Shown one piece after another: positions 15,831 to 23,959 of a stretch of 51,797 nt of DNA. Under the pieces are notes generated by a model. It saw only the letters and a list, made by a program, of their open reading frames with translations. It searched no databases and had not been told where the DNA came from. The DNA is from Candidatus Fermentithermobacillaceae bacterium (GTDB lineage Bacteria; Bacillota; Sulfobacillia; Fermentithermobacillales; DUSS01): assembly GCA_020725645.1 (NCBI GenBank), contig DYEQ01000009.1, forward strand, positions 1-51,797. The letters are read 5' to 3'. Within the stretch, counting starts at the first letter, position 1, and every line of letters starts with the position of its first letter. The translations under genes were made by a program, and so were the position numbers.

Positions 15831-17342
15831 CTACGAGGCCCTCGGCGCTCCTTCGCTCACGAGCCCGAAGTATTTCGCCATCAGAAGCCCGAAGCTGACC
15901 GCAGCTGCTGCGGTTGTGGCGGTGGCGGTAGTGGCGGTGGTGACGGCGGTGGTAGCGGGAGCAGGGACGGGCTTCAGGAGAGCGCGGGGCATGAGGCGTC
16001 TCAGGGCGGGTACCGTACCCAGGAGTTCCAGGCCATAAGCGGCCGACAAGGCCGAGAGCACGATGAGTCCCGCGTAAATCCCTACCCGTTGCTCGGGTAT
16101 GAGCGTGAGGGTGAACATGAAGCCGGCGAGCAAAGCGGCGCTCACCAGGGACAGCCATGGGTAAAGAGGCGCTTTGAAAGCTGAGCGGGCCGACACGACG
16201 TATCTCCATCTGATGTGAGACAGGCATATCACCAGCCATACGAAGAGAAAGCCGAAGCTGGCTATGGAAGTCACATAGAGGAATGCCCCTGCGGGCACGA
16301 GCCAGTACAGGGTGATTGCCGCATACACGCTGATGCTCGAGGCGATGACGGCGAGGTGCGGGACCTGGCTCCGGGGAGAGACTCTCGAAAGCGCCCGGAG
16401 CGTGGGGCTTTCCTGGGCCAGCGAATACAGCATCCGCGAACTCGTGTACAGTCCGCAGTTTAAGCTAGACAGGGCGGCGGTGAGGACCACGAGGTTCATG
16501 ATATCGGGCGCCCAAGGAATACCCAGCATGTCGTAAACCAGGACGAAAGGACTTTCCCTCAAGCTCGTCTCATACCAGGGAATCACCGCGACCAGCACCA
16601 TCATGGCACCCACGTAGAGTATGAGAGTCCTGAGGGCGACTCCCCGAACCGCCCTGGGAACGCTGGATGCGGGATCTTTAGTCTCGCCCGCCGCGACTCC
16701 GATGACTTCGGTCCCGCCGTAGGCGACCGTCACCATCGCCATGGCTCGGACGACACCGGAAAGCCCGGTGGGGAAAAAGCCGCCTGCCCCCGTGAGATAC
16801 TTCGTTCCTAGCCCCGGGCGACCGGGGTAGCCGAGGATGACCGCTGCGCCGAAGAGAATAAACGCTCCTATCGCAGCGACCTTTACCATGGCGAACCAGA
16901 ACTCAAAGGTTCCGAAAGACTCGACTTTCGTAAGGTTTACGGCCATGAGGATGATGACCAGGAGCAAGCCGAAGAACGGTGCCAGGCGCGGGGGAATCCA
17001 TCGGGTGAGATATGTGGTGGCTGCTACTATCTCTGCGGACATCGTCCCCAGCCACGAAAAGTAGTACATCCAGCCGGCGATGAACCCGAAATACGGACCC
17101 AGCGCTTCGCGGGCGTGAACCCGGAATGCTCCCGGAGCGGGTCGTTCCACCGTCATCTCACCCAGGGCGAGCATGACTGCGAACATCACGGCTCCGCCGA
17201 GAGCGTAGGCAAGCACCACAGCCGGGCCCGCCGTGGAGACGGTTGTTCCCGCGCCGAGGAACATCCCGACTCCGATCACCCCACCGATGGAGATCATCGA
17301 AAGCTGATAGGAGGGAAGACCGCGTCTCAGAGATTGTGCCAG
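15831..17342 (-). CDS. Amino acid permease (APC superfamily), probable CTG start
   Basis: About twelve membrane helices; signature SIGGVIGVGMFLGAG at the first helix, GEMTVERPAPGAFRVHAREA, AYGGTEVIGVAAGETKDP and SSLNCGLYTSSRMLYSLAQ, as in amino acid/polyamine/GABA permeases. The first ATG (17297) falls inside the conserved first motif. The frame is open upstream and encodes AQSLRRGLPSYQLS, matching the cytosolic head of relatives, with no ATG, GTG or TTG; a CTG at 17340-17342 has GGAGGGA at ideal distance, so I propose it as start. The C-terminus has a Thr/Ala-only stretch (about 15895-15960) inserted before the last helix. Substrate unknown. Confidence 0.88.
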   Translation of the reverse strand: MAQSLRRGLPSYQLSMISIGGVIGVGMFLGAGTTVSTAGPAVVLAYALGGAVMFAVMLALGEMTVERPAPGAFRVHAREALGPYFGFIAGWMYYFSWLGTMSAEIVAATTYLTRWIPPRLAPFFGLLLVIILMAVNLTKVESFGTFEFWFAMVKVAAIGAFILFGAAVILGYPGRPGLGTKYLTGAGGFFPTGLSGVVRAMAMVTVAYGGTEVIGVAAGETKDPASSVPRAVRGVALRTLILYVGAMMVLVAVIPWYETSLRESPFVLVYDMLGIPWAPDIMNLVVLTAALSSLNCGLYTSSRMLYSLAQESPTLRALSRVSPRSQVPHLAVIASSISVYAAITLYWLVPAGAFLYVTSIASFGFLFVWLVICLSHIRWRYVVSARSAFKAPLYPWLSLVSAALLAGFMFTLTLIPEQRVGIYAGLIVLSALSAAYGLELLGTVPALRRLMPRALLKPVPAPATTAVTTATTATATTAAAAVSFGLLMAKYFGLVSEGAPRAS

Positions 17343-17574
17343 CGGGTCTCCCTCCTCATGTCAAGGCGTCACGATTGCCGAGTCTGGCGCGACTCGCCTT
17401 AGTTGCCGCACAGTCAGCGCTAGACCTCCCAGCATCGAGCGGGATATACACAGCCAGGCCCGGTCGCATTGGTCGTCGCACAATTAGTGCCGGACCTCCG
17501 ACGGGCTTTCGGGGGTAGTGTACCTCGATCCAGGGCGTTAGACACGAAAGGGTTCCTCGCGGGAATCAGCGTTT

Positions 17575-18273
17575 TCACCAGCACCTCGTCCGACCCGCTG
17601 TCATCACGAGCAGCAAGGTTCCAACTCTTAACTCGACGCGAGGATGCGGGCCTGAAACCTGGTTCGATACGGAGAGTGTGCTTCCCCGGTGGAGAGTAGC
17701 GTCCCTTAAGGGGAACTTGAGATCCTGGAGGGTTACCCCCGTCACCAGCTCCGTGACAGGGAAGAGGGACACCCAATCGCCCTTGCCACCAGGAACATCA
17801 ATCCAGCGCCATCGCGGATCGTGACCAGCGAGAACTGCTATGAAGGCCTCCGGGTCGACGATCGTTACCCTGAGCCCCTGCTTGATGTACTTCTCCAGGA
17901 GGAAGATGTTGGAGAGCTGGTGGTCGAGCCGGGGACCTCCCAGCGCCCCTACAAGCCGGGCTTCGTCAAAACCCCGCTCAAGTAGGAAATCCAGAGCTAG
18001 CTCGGTATCGGTTTTATCTTTTTCTACGGGAAACCTTAGGACGAGAACCCCCGCCATCTCGGCGTCACGTACTGCGGACTGGTCGAGCGAGTCGAAATCT
18101 CCCAGGAGAACGTCGGGAACGATTCCCATCTTCCTGAGGAGGGCCATCCCCGAGTCGGCGGCCACGATGATACCGGCCCGGGAGACCTCACGGGACACGA
18201 GGTCCTCCCGGGTGTGTCCGCCGGCTACGACCAGGCCGGGTCTGGATGTATCAGCCGCGTTTCTGTTTTTCAG
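17575..18273 (-). CDS. Thiamine pyrophosphokinase, probable CTG start
   Basis: Transfers pyrophosphate from ATP to thiamine, giving the cofactor TPP. Shows IIVAADSGMALLRKMGIVPD, the substrate motif LLGDFDSLD, PVEKDKTDTELALDFLLERG, LVGALGGPRLDHQLSNI, and a C-terminal beta domain. The first GTG is at 18198, which would cut off the first strand; the upstream frame encodes RPGLVVAGGHTREDL and contains only CTG codons. A CTG at 18271-18273 lies eleven bases after AAGGAG, so I extend to it. It follows thiT by 85 bp in the same direction, downstream of a TPP riboswitch: uptake plus activation of thiamine in one operon. The last residues (TAGRTRCW) are atypical. Confidence 0.88.
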   Translation of the reverse strand: MKNRNAADTSRPGLVVAGGHTREDLVSREVSRAGIIVAADSGMALLRKMGIVPDVLLGDFDSLDQSAVRDAEMAGVLVLRFPVEKDKTDTELALDFLLERGFDEARLVGALGGPRLDHQLSNIFLLEKYIKQGLRVTIVDPEAFIAVLAGHDPRWRWIDVPGGKGDWVSLFPVTELVTGVTLQDLKFPLRDATLHRGSTLSVSNQVSGPHPRVELRVGTLLLVMTAGRTRCW

Positions 18274-18358
18274 CTTGGTTGGTTCTCCTTAACGTGCTCA
18301 TTGCTGGTCTTCATGGTGAACTTCCAGCCCAACTCGAAGCGCGCAAAGGCGGTCGACG

Positions 18359-18892
18359 TTATCCTTCGCGTTGTGCTTCTCCCACCCTTTGGGGCCTGGC
18401 GAACGACCTCAGGCCAAAGCTTATCACAAGGCCCGATATTATGAGTTCCGGTAATAGATAACTACCGTTGTAGACCGCCGAATACAGGTAAGGACTCATG
18501 TTCTCCGGAGCGTACTGGGCGAAGAAAATAACCCCCGACAGGTAGTGACTGACGAACCTTCCCGCGACTCCCAGGGCTATGCCTGCGAACGGTCTGGTTT
18601 GAAGGAGGCCCGCCAGTCCCAGAAGACCGAAGGCCAGAGGGTAATCCAGGATGACCTGGGCAGGGTGGACGAAGTACGGCTCGACTATCAGCTGCAAAAG
18701 CCCGTGAGCTACCCCGGCTAAAAGACCCGCCGGCGCCCCATACCGCAACGAGAATATGAGCACCGGGATCATGCTTCCGAGCGTGATCGATCCGCCGTTT
18801 GGCAGGGTGTAGATCTTTACGAAACTGAGGACAAGGCCGAGCGCCACCATAAGGGCGCCTTCTACGAGCGTCCTAAGCTTACCGCGAGACAT
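18359..18892 (-). CDS. thiT: ECF transporter S component for thiamine
   Basis: Substrate-binding membrane subunit of an energy-coupling-factor transporter; imports thiamine together with the shared EcfAA'T module, which is not in the window. Six helices; the ThiT signature region includes VKIYTLPNGGSITLGSMIPV, YGAPAGLLAGVAHGLLQL and YPLAFGLLGLAGL, with conserved aromatic residues near FVHPAQVILDYP. ATG at 18892 has GGGAGG eight bases upstream; that ribosome site is the 3' arm of a hairpin downstream of the TPP riboswitch. Expression should fall when TPP is plentiful. Confidence 0.95.
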   Translation of the reverse strand: MSRGKLRTLVEGALMVALGLVLSFVKIYTLPNGGSITLGSMIPVLIFSLRYGAPAGLLAGVAHGLLQLIVEPYFVHPAQVILDYPLAFGLLGLAGLLQTRPFAGIALGVAGRFVSHYLSGVIFFAQYAPENMSPYLYSAVYNGSYLLPELIISGLVISFGLRSFARPQRVGEAQREG

Positions 18893-18916
18893 AGAAAAAA
18901 CCTCCCTTTGGGGAGG
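18893..18916 (-). terminator. Hairpin plus T-run that also contains the thiT ribosome site
   Basis: On the minus strand CCTCCC (18911-18916) pairs with GGGAGG (18901-18906) around a four-base loop, followed by TTTTTT. It can act as an intrinsic terminator and/or hide the ribosome site. It is the likely expression platform of the TPP riboswitch. Confidence 0.7.
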
Positions 18917-18948
18917 GCGAAGCCGCACCAGACCGGGCGGGAAAGATG

Positions 18949-19036
18949 CTATTTCCCTACGCGGGCATTACCCCACAGGTTCGATGGGTCAGGTGCTAAA
19001 AGCCCTTTCTCAGCCGCTAAAAGCAGCTCCCCGTTG
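18949..19036 (-). ncRNA. TPP (THI-box) riboswitch
   Basis: Read on the minus strand, the aptamer shows GGGGAGCTGC, then GCGGCTGAGA, ACCTGACCC, CGAACCTG, GGGTAATGCCCGCG and GTAGGGAAATAG, the conserved THI-box elements in the right order. It lies 57 bp before the thiT start, with the hairpin at 18901-18916 between them. TPP binding should switch off thiT and the downstream kinase gene. Confidence 0.95.
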
Positions 19037-19048
19037 TTTTGCTATTTT

Positions 19049-19077
19049 ATTGTACAGCTCCAACGAGCCACGGTGAA
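19049..19077 (-). promoter_or_regulatory. Candidate promoter of the thiT operon
   Basis: Minus strand: TTCACC (19072-19077), 17-bp spacer, TACAAT (19049-19054). Transcription would begin just before the TPP aptamer. The 42-bp repeat array starts 24 bp upstream of this -35. Confidence 0.55.
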
Positions 19078-19100
19078 TAGGCGCTGTCGAAACCGGGTTC

Positions 19101-19533
19101 TTAAACCAGGTTTGCACTGGAAGGTGTTTTGGGTACAGGGTGCCAACGTAGTTTGCACTGCCGCAAGTTTTGATTCTTCAATGCCAACCAGGTTTGCAGT
19201 GGTAGGCGTTTTGGGGTAGGCGGTGCCAACGCAATTTGCAGTGCTGTAGGTTTTGGAGTCCTTAATGCCAACCAGGTTTGCACTGGCGTGGTTTTCGGGG
19301 TGTACAGCGCCAACAAGCTTGGCACTGCGGTAGGTTTTGAAGCCCTCGGTGCCTACGAGGTTTGCATTGGTGCGATTTATGAGGTGGCGGGTGCCAACAT
19401 AGTTTGCACTGTGGTAGGTTGTGAAGTCCTTAGTGCCAACCAGATTTGCATTGGTAGGTCTTTTGGGGTACACGGTGCCAACCTGGTTCGCACTTACGTA
19501 GGTTTTCAGTACTTAATGCCAACGAGGTTGGCA
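19101..19533. repeat. Array of eleven 42-bp repeats, each with a near-palindromic 17-bp core
   Basis: Cores of the form TGCCAACnnnGTTTGCA occur with their AAC (or equivalent) at 19104, 19145, 19186, 19228, 19270, 19312, 19354, 19396, 19438, 19480 and 19521: spacings 41, 41, then seven of 42, then 41. The last core is a perfect palindrome (TGCCAAC / GTTGGCA around GAG); most others have one mismatched pair. Spacers alternate between two types, giving an 84-bp higher-order period. Because 42 is a multiple of three, long frames appear on both strands, but no ribosome site exists and the 41-bp steps break the frames, so I consider it non-coding. Confidence 0.95.
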
Positions 19534-19780
19534 CCAACACGTTTCTTCGCTTACTCGTCCGCCCGGTACTCACCGGGCTGCGATTAGAACAATCCTGGTT
19601 ACCTTGGAGATCTGACCGGGCTTAAGATAACCTCAGGTATCTTAGCCATTGTTTATTGCTTAATATGTTCTTACGTCTGGTATGTTCTCGTGCACGATGC
19701 TTCCCGCAGTTTGCCACGTATTCCCCGCAGACGCGCGGCAGAGTGCGTACATACAGGCAATCAGGGTCGCATGGCCTCAT
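19534..19780. other. Intergenic region after the repeat array
   Basis: Between the array and the end of the glycerate kinase-Nudix gene. No gene or strong hairpin seen. The stretch 19640-19690 is comparatively AT-rich. Confidence 0.4.
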
Positions 19781-21388
19781 TTAGGAGGACGCAAGTTTCC
19801 TGTACATATCCAGAGCTTTTCGGATCACTTCCGCATTGTTAGGGTAAGAGGGAAGGTTGAAGAGACGGTCCTCCGAAACCCACGCGGCATCAAGCGTTTC
19901 ACCTAATTGCGGGGTTGGCCCGGCTTCTGAAACCGGTGTCATGAGGAAGTACGTCACGCTTTTCCTCGTCGGAACACCCAGGGGATCAAGGTAGGCATAC
20001 GTGGTATCGCCGATCTCCGCTACGATTTTGCCGAGGACGCCCGTTTCCTCCAGGACCTCCCGGACAGCGCCTTTCGCTGGGTCTTCCCCGGGCTCCAGGT
20101 GTCCTTTCGGGGGAGCATAGACCCCGAATCTGTCTTTTATAAGCAGTACTTCGAGTCCGGAGTTCGAGGCTTTTCGGACCATAACGCCGCCGTAAGACCT
20201 TTCTTCCGACCCACCCGGGTGTCCGGTCTCAACAGCGGTCATCCGTGAAACAGCCCCTACCCTGAGTACGGTGCCCAGCTGTTTCCCTGTGAAGAAGAGC
20301 CATTTCTCAACATTTTGAATGGCTTCTTCGAGAGAAACGGGACCGGGACAAGTCGAGAACGCCGCCGAGAATCCGTCCGGGAGACCCTCCAGGAGGTCGA
20401 AGCCTAGACTCCCGGCGACCGCTATGACGGCCTTGCCTCTGGCTCGAGCTTCCGAAGCCAGGGCCTGCGGCGCTTTTCCCTTCTTCGTCTGCGAGTCCAT
20501 CCTGCCCTCGCCAGTGATTACCACATCGGCGGTGTCGAGAGCTTTTAGGACCCCTGTTTGCTCTATGATGAAACGCGCCCCGTCGAGAAGCTCTCCCCCT
20601 AGAAAAGCTTTAAGTCCGGCGGCCAGACCGCCCCCCGCTCCAGTCTGGGGAATCCCCAGGATCTTGACGCCGAGGTCTCTTTCCAGGATGGTTCCGTAAC
20701 GCTCCATCGCCGCGTCGATGCCGGCAACCTCTTCAGGACGAACCCCTTTTTGAGGTCCGTAGGTTCTGGTGGCGCCTTCGGACCCTGTGAGGGGATTGGA
20801 GACATCGCATGCTACCAGCACTTTTACCCCGCGTAAAAGATCCGGGATTTCGCCGGGAAGTACCCTCGATACTTTGAAAAGGCCCTGGATGCCCGGGGGC
20901 ACTGCCTTACCCTCATTATCGATGATTTGAGCGCCCAGCGCTCGGGCCATTCCGATTCCGCCGTCATTGGTGGCCGTGCCCCCTACTCCAACCAGCACCG
21001 TTCTCGAACCTCTTTCGATGGCGTAACGGATGAGCTCGCCTACCCCGTAGCTCGTTGCTCTCCAGGGATCTCTCACGCCCGAAGGGAGGAGGGCGATGCC
21101 GCAGGCCAACGCGCTTTCCACCACGGCCATCTCCTCACCGGGAACGAAAAGCACCATGGCCTTCGCCTTCCCGCCAAGAGGGCCGGAAACTTCCAGGTAT
21201 TCGGTTCTAGCTCGTTCGCCCAGCGCGGAGGCCATGACCTCCAGTGTCCCGTCCCCTCCGTCGGCCAGGGGACCCTGCGTGACCTCGGCTTCGGGGAACC
21301 CTACCCGCAACCCCGAAGCAAGGGCGCGCGTCGCCTTGATCGATGACAGGGCGCCTTTAAAAGCGTTCATAGCTACCAGCACTTTCAT
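19781..21388 (-). CDS. Glycerate 2-kinase fused to a Nudix hydrolase domain
   Basis: Residues 1 to about 378 are a GckA/GlxK-type glycerate kinase (phosphorylates glycerate with ATP): MKVLVAMNAFKGALSS, PLADGGDGTLEVM, VGVGGTATNDGGIGMARALG, PQTGAGGGLAAGLKAFLG and VVITGEGRMDSQTKKGKAP are family motifs. Residues about 397-535 are a Nudix domain whose box runs from G429 to V451 (starts GHLEPGE, ends REVLEETG), with PPKGHLE typical of diadenosine-polyphosphate/MutT-like hydrolases. The frame is continuous through a short linker. I know of no established combination of these two activities. Start ATG at 21388 with only a weak GGTGA upstream. Confidence 0.92.
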   Translation of the reverse strand: MKVLVAMNAFKGALSSIKATRALASGLRVGFPEAEVTQGPLADGGDGTLEVMASALGERARTEYLEVSGPLGGKAKAMVLFVPGEEMAVVESALACGIALLPSGVRDPWRATSYGVGELIRYAIERGSRTVLVGVGGTATNDGGIGMARALGAQIIDNEGKAVPPGIQGLFKVSRVLPGEIPDLLRGVKVLVACDVSNPLTGSEGATRTYGPQKGVRPEEVAGIDAAMERYGTILERDLGVKILGIPQTGAGGGLAAGLKAFLGGELLDGARFIIEQTGVLKALDTADVVITGEGRMDSQTKKGKAPQALASEARARGKAVIAVAGSLGFDLLEGLPDGFSAAFSTCPGPVSLEEAIQNVEKWLFFTGKQLGTVLRVGAVSRMTAVETGHPGGSEERSYGGVMVRKASNSGLEVLLIKDRFGVYAPPKGHLEPGEDPAKGAVREVLEETGVLGKIVAEIGDTTYAYLDPLGVPTRKSVTYFLMTPVSEAGPTPQLGETLDAAWVSEDRLFNLPSYPNNAEVIRKALDMYRKLASS

Positions 21389-21551
21389 TCCAAAGTCACC
21401 CGCGATTCACACACAGACTTCCCGCCCCCCCGCTCTCCCGGGCGGTTTCAGTTTCTTCCCGCTGCTAACCGGGGTCTCAGTCATGCTCAAGCTGACGGGT
21501 TTTCAGTCTCTACCTTGCTAAGCAAACCTTCTAACCCAAGGGCTGTAGCTT

Positions 21552-22544
21552 TCAACCCATTACCGCCCTGAATACTCTCAGGTAGTTGAGTCCCAGCACT
21601 TTCTTAAGTACTTCATCCTTGAGACCCCTTTTGAGGAGCTCTTCAACTAACATCGGAAGATGCTCTACGGAAGGGATGGGTCCCGGGCCGCTGAAACTAT
21701 CGAAGTCGGAACCCAGTCCAACGCCGTTTTCGCCCATGACTTCCAGGGCATGTTCGATATGGTCCGCCACGGTGGAAACGGTTATCTCTCCGTCTTCGGC
21801 AAGGTAGGAAGGATTGAAAGAAATCCCTATGAGGCCACCGATGTCTCTCAGGGCCTCCATCTCTTCGTCTTTCAGGTTTCTGGGATGGGCGTAAAGCTTG
21901 TGACAGTTGGAGTGACTGGCGACGACCGGAAGCGATGCGTTTTCCACTACGTCCCAGAAGCCCGCTTCCGAAAGGTGGGAAACGTCCACGAGCATCCCCA
22001 TGGACTGCGCCTCTTTGAGCACCCTAAATCCGAGGCGGGTGAGCCCTCCTCTGGTCATCGCCTCCGCCGCCCCATCCCCGAGTTCGTTCCGTTCGTCCCA
22101 TGTAAGCCCGATTACCCTGGCGCCGAGCTTGTAGAACATGTGGAGCACCGCGATTTCGCCTTCGAGGAACTCGCCGCCCTCCAGGGCGAACATGATCCCC
22201 AGTTCCTTCGTTTCCTTGATGGCCTCGAGATCGGCGTAGGACGAGATCATCCGTACTCCCGGCTCTTCCGCGAGAGAATGGAAAACGTCGGAGTATATGA
22301 GCCCCCTCCGGCAAGCTCTCATGGGCCTTATCCTCTGATCGGGGAAGGCGGCGAGCACCTGACATGATACCCCCGCCTCTTTCAGCCGGGGGATGTCCAG
22401 GTGTCCGGTCTGTTCCTTTTTCCTGAGGTCCCTTATACCGTTTACGGCATCAAACAAACTTGATGCGTGGCCGTCGGCGATAAACGCTTCTTTCAGCAGA
22501 TCTCTGGCTTTTGATTTCAGTTCTTCCGGGTCGGTCTTTATCAT
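21552..22544 (-). CDS. Membrane dipeptidase-like protein (peptidase family M19)
   Basis: A 330-residue renal-dipeptidase-like TIM barrel, normally a binuclear zinc enzyme. Visible family motifs: FALEGGEFL (metal-bridging Glu), LTWDERNELGDG, GMLVDVSHLSE, PVVASHSNC and GSDFDSF. The first metal motif, usually H-x-D, reads D24-G-H26-A-S28 here, so the Asp ligand is replaced by Ser; dipeptidase activity may be altered. ATG at 22544 begins MIKTDPEELKSK; the ribosome site is poor, and the frame runs to 22607 with an unlikely basic extension. Downstream neighbour in the same direction is the glycerate kinase fusion, 163 bp away. Confidence 0.9.
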   Translation of the reverse strand: MIKTDPEELKSKARDLLKEAFIADGHASSLFDAVNGIRDLRKKEQTGHLDIPRLKEAGVSCQVLAAFPDQRIRPMRACRRGLIYSDVFHSLAEEPGVRMISSYADLEAIKETKELGIMFALEGGEFLEGEIAVLHMFYKLGARVIGLTWDERNELGDGAAEAMTRGGLTRLGFRVLKEAQSMGMLVDVSHLSEAGFWDVVENASLPVVASHSNCHKLYAHPRNLKDEEMEALRDIGGLIGISFNPSYLAEDGEITVSTVADHIEHALEVMGENGVGLGSDFDSFSGPGPIPSVEHLPMLVEELLKRGLKDEVLKKVLGLNYLRVFRAVMG

Positions 22545-22804
22545 GTCACGTTGTCGGCGCCGCCAGAGGGTGAGGTGGTGAAAACAGGCACCCCTCGGGA
22601 CAAGCATAAGCCCTTCAGCACCGGCGCCGGAGGCCCTCCTTTCTTTAAGGCAACTTCAACCATAGTTTTCTTCTCAAAAACCTCAATCCCTGCGAAGATT
22701 CGGGAGATTCGCCGCTGCATCGCTAAAAGGCGGCCCGTAAGTGATGGCAATTTCCAAACGTCGTCATATTATGTCGTGAGCTCTCAGCATTCGGGGGGAT
22801 GACC

Positions 22805-23152
22805 ATGGCTGAGACCATCAGCAAAGAAGCGCTCGATCTAGTTTCTGCTCTGAGGCCGTTCGCAAGCCCCATGGGCCAGAGGGTGATAGACACCGTGATG
22901 GGTATAGCGGACGAGGTTGCGGGGCCCGAGATCGGCGATCTCGAACTCGAATCCCTCGGTGAAAAAGCGCAGGGTCTGTTTCAAGATACGATCGAATCGG
23001 CCGTAGCGCTCTTCCTGGTTATCGTCGCGCTCTGGCTCTCCAAAGTGACTCAGGCAGGAGAACAGCAACCAGGTAGGCATCGGAGGGCGGGAGAGCCATC
23101 GGGCACGGGTGAGTCTCCTGGACCCGGCGGGCCTTCTCCGGCGGGGAGCTGA
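22805..23152 (+). CDS. Hypothetical protein with single membrane helix
   Basis: A 115-residue protein I do not recognise. An amphipathic helical N-terminus (ALDLVSALRPFASPMGQRVI) is followed by an acidic stretch, a hydrophobic helix at about residues 65-80 (AVALFLVIVALWLSKV) and a Gly/Pro/Ser-rich tail. ATG at 22805 is favoured over 22799 because GGGGGG lies six bases upstream. It heads a same-direction group (22805-25025) of uncharacterised small genes ending next to pdaB, which suggests but does not show a sporulation link. Confidence 0.65.
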   Translation: MAETISKEALDLVSALRPFASPMGQRVIDTVMGIADEVAGPEIGDLELESLGEKAQGLFQDTIESAVALFLVIVALWLSKVTQAGEQQPGRHRRAGEPSGTGESPGPGGPSPAGS

Positions 23153-23203
23153 GCCGGAAGAAGCGGTGAAAGCGTTCTGAGTCGATGGAGGAGGTCGGTT
23201 GAC

Positions 23204-23413
23204 GTGAGGCTCTTTGGTCAAGAGGTCGATCCGTGGGATCTCTTTCTCGTCTTCATCCTGCTCCTCGGAGCTACCGGCTCTTTCCCGGCGCCCGACTCCG
23301 ATGGTAACCGCGGAAAAGTTACGCGGGGTTCGTCGCTCCAGCGTCAAACTCGCCCGCGGCCTCTGTTTTGCCGGACTAGGCCGGGTCGAGTCGGCACCTT
23401 ACCGGCACGCTAA
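23204..23413 (+). CDS. Small membrane protein (hypothetical)
   Basis: A 69-residue frame starting at GTG 23204, preceded by GGAGGAGGT. The first 28 residues, MRLFGQEVDPWDLFLVFILL then LGATGSFP, look like a short acidic head and one membrane helix, as in the small W-D-L-F-L-V-F-I-L-L-L type proteins of spore-forming Bacillota. The rest is Arg/Ser/Pro-rich and may be translated without folding. Family uncertain. Confidence 0.5.
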   Translation: MRLFGQEVDPWDLFLVFILLLGATGSFPAPDSDGNRGKVTRGSSLQRQTRPRPLFCRTRPGRVGTLPAR

Positions 23414-23605
23414 CCCCCTAGGACCCGAAATCCGGACGCGGGGATGTTAGGCGTCGAGGGTCATTTCCGCGTTTTGTTTCGGGGCGTCGAGATACAACGG
23501 AGTTTCGGTGTTAAGCACCTTTAGCGCGATCCATGGAAAAGCGCTGGCACCGGCCATGCTGCCACGCATATGATGTCTGAGTAAACACGAATCGGGGGGA
23601 GCTCC

Positions 23606-23959
23606 GTGAACAATCTGGCTGGTATGCTCATGCAAATGGAGCAAATAGAGGCGGAAGTGACGTCGAAGATCGCGGGACTGAAAGATCGTAGGATTGAGGG
23701 GATGTCCGACGACGGTCTGGTTACAGCTACGGTGGACATATGGTTTAATGTTCGCTCCGTCAGCATAAACCGGGAACTTGTTTCCAAAAAGACCTATGAC
23801 CTGGGCACGCTTGAAAATGCGATCCGTCAGGCGGTCAATAATGCCATCTCTAAAGCTAGAGGCGTCTTAAAGGAGGAGCTGGGGGCGGTGCTAGGGGGCC
23901 GGATACCTCCTCAGTTTTCCGGGTTCTTCGGACGGGGCGTTTTCGATGAGCAGGGCTAA
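23606..23959 (+). CDS. YbaB/EbfC family nucleoid-associated protein
   Basis: A 117-residue protein resembling YbaB/EbfC DNA-binding proteins: an N-terminal Met-rich helix (NLAGMLMQMEQIEAEVTSKI), a beta sheet (DGLVTATVDIWFNVRSVSI), and a C-terminal helix (LENAIRQAVNNAISKARGVL). YbaB proteins form dimers that bind DNA. This copy is not next to dnaX/recR, where the canonical gene usually sits, so it is probably a paralogue. GTG start at 23606 after GGGGGA. Its end overlaps the next gene by 14 bp. Confidence 0.75.
   Translation: MNNLAGMLMQMEQIEAEVTSKIAGLKDRRIEGMSDDGLVTATVDIWFNVRSVSINRELVSKKTYDLGTLENAIRQAVNNAISKARGVLKEELGAVLGGRIPPQFSGFFGRGVFDEQG

Noticed and set aside
19042-19473. A 143-codon minus-strand frame with repeated ANLVG units, and long plus-strand frames over the same array
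   Set aside because: The 42-bp period keeps frames open on both strands by arithmetic. There is no ribosome site, the 41-bp units change the frame, and the palindromic cores are conserved as DNA. Treated as a non-coding repeat array.
19101-19533. CRISPR array
   Set aside because: Units are contiguous 42-bp degenerate copies with repeated spacers of two alternating types; no unique spacers and no cas genes nearby.
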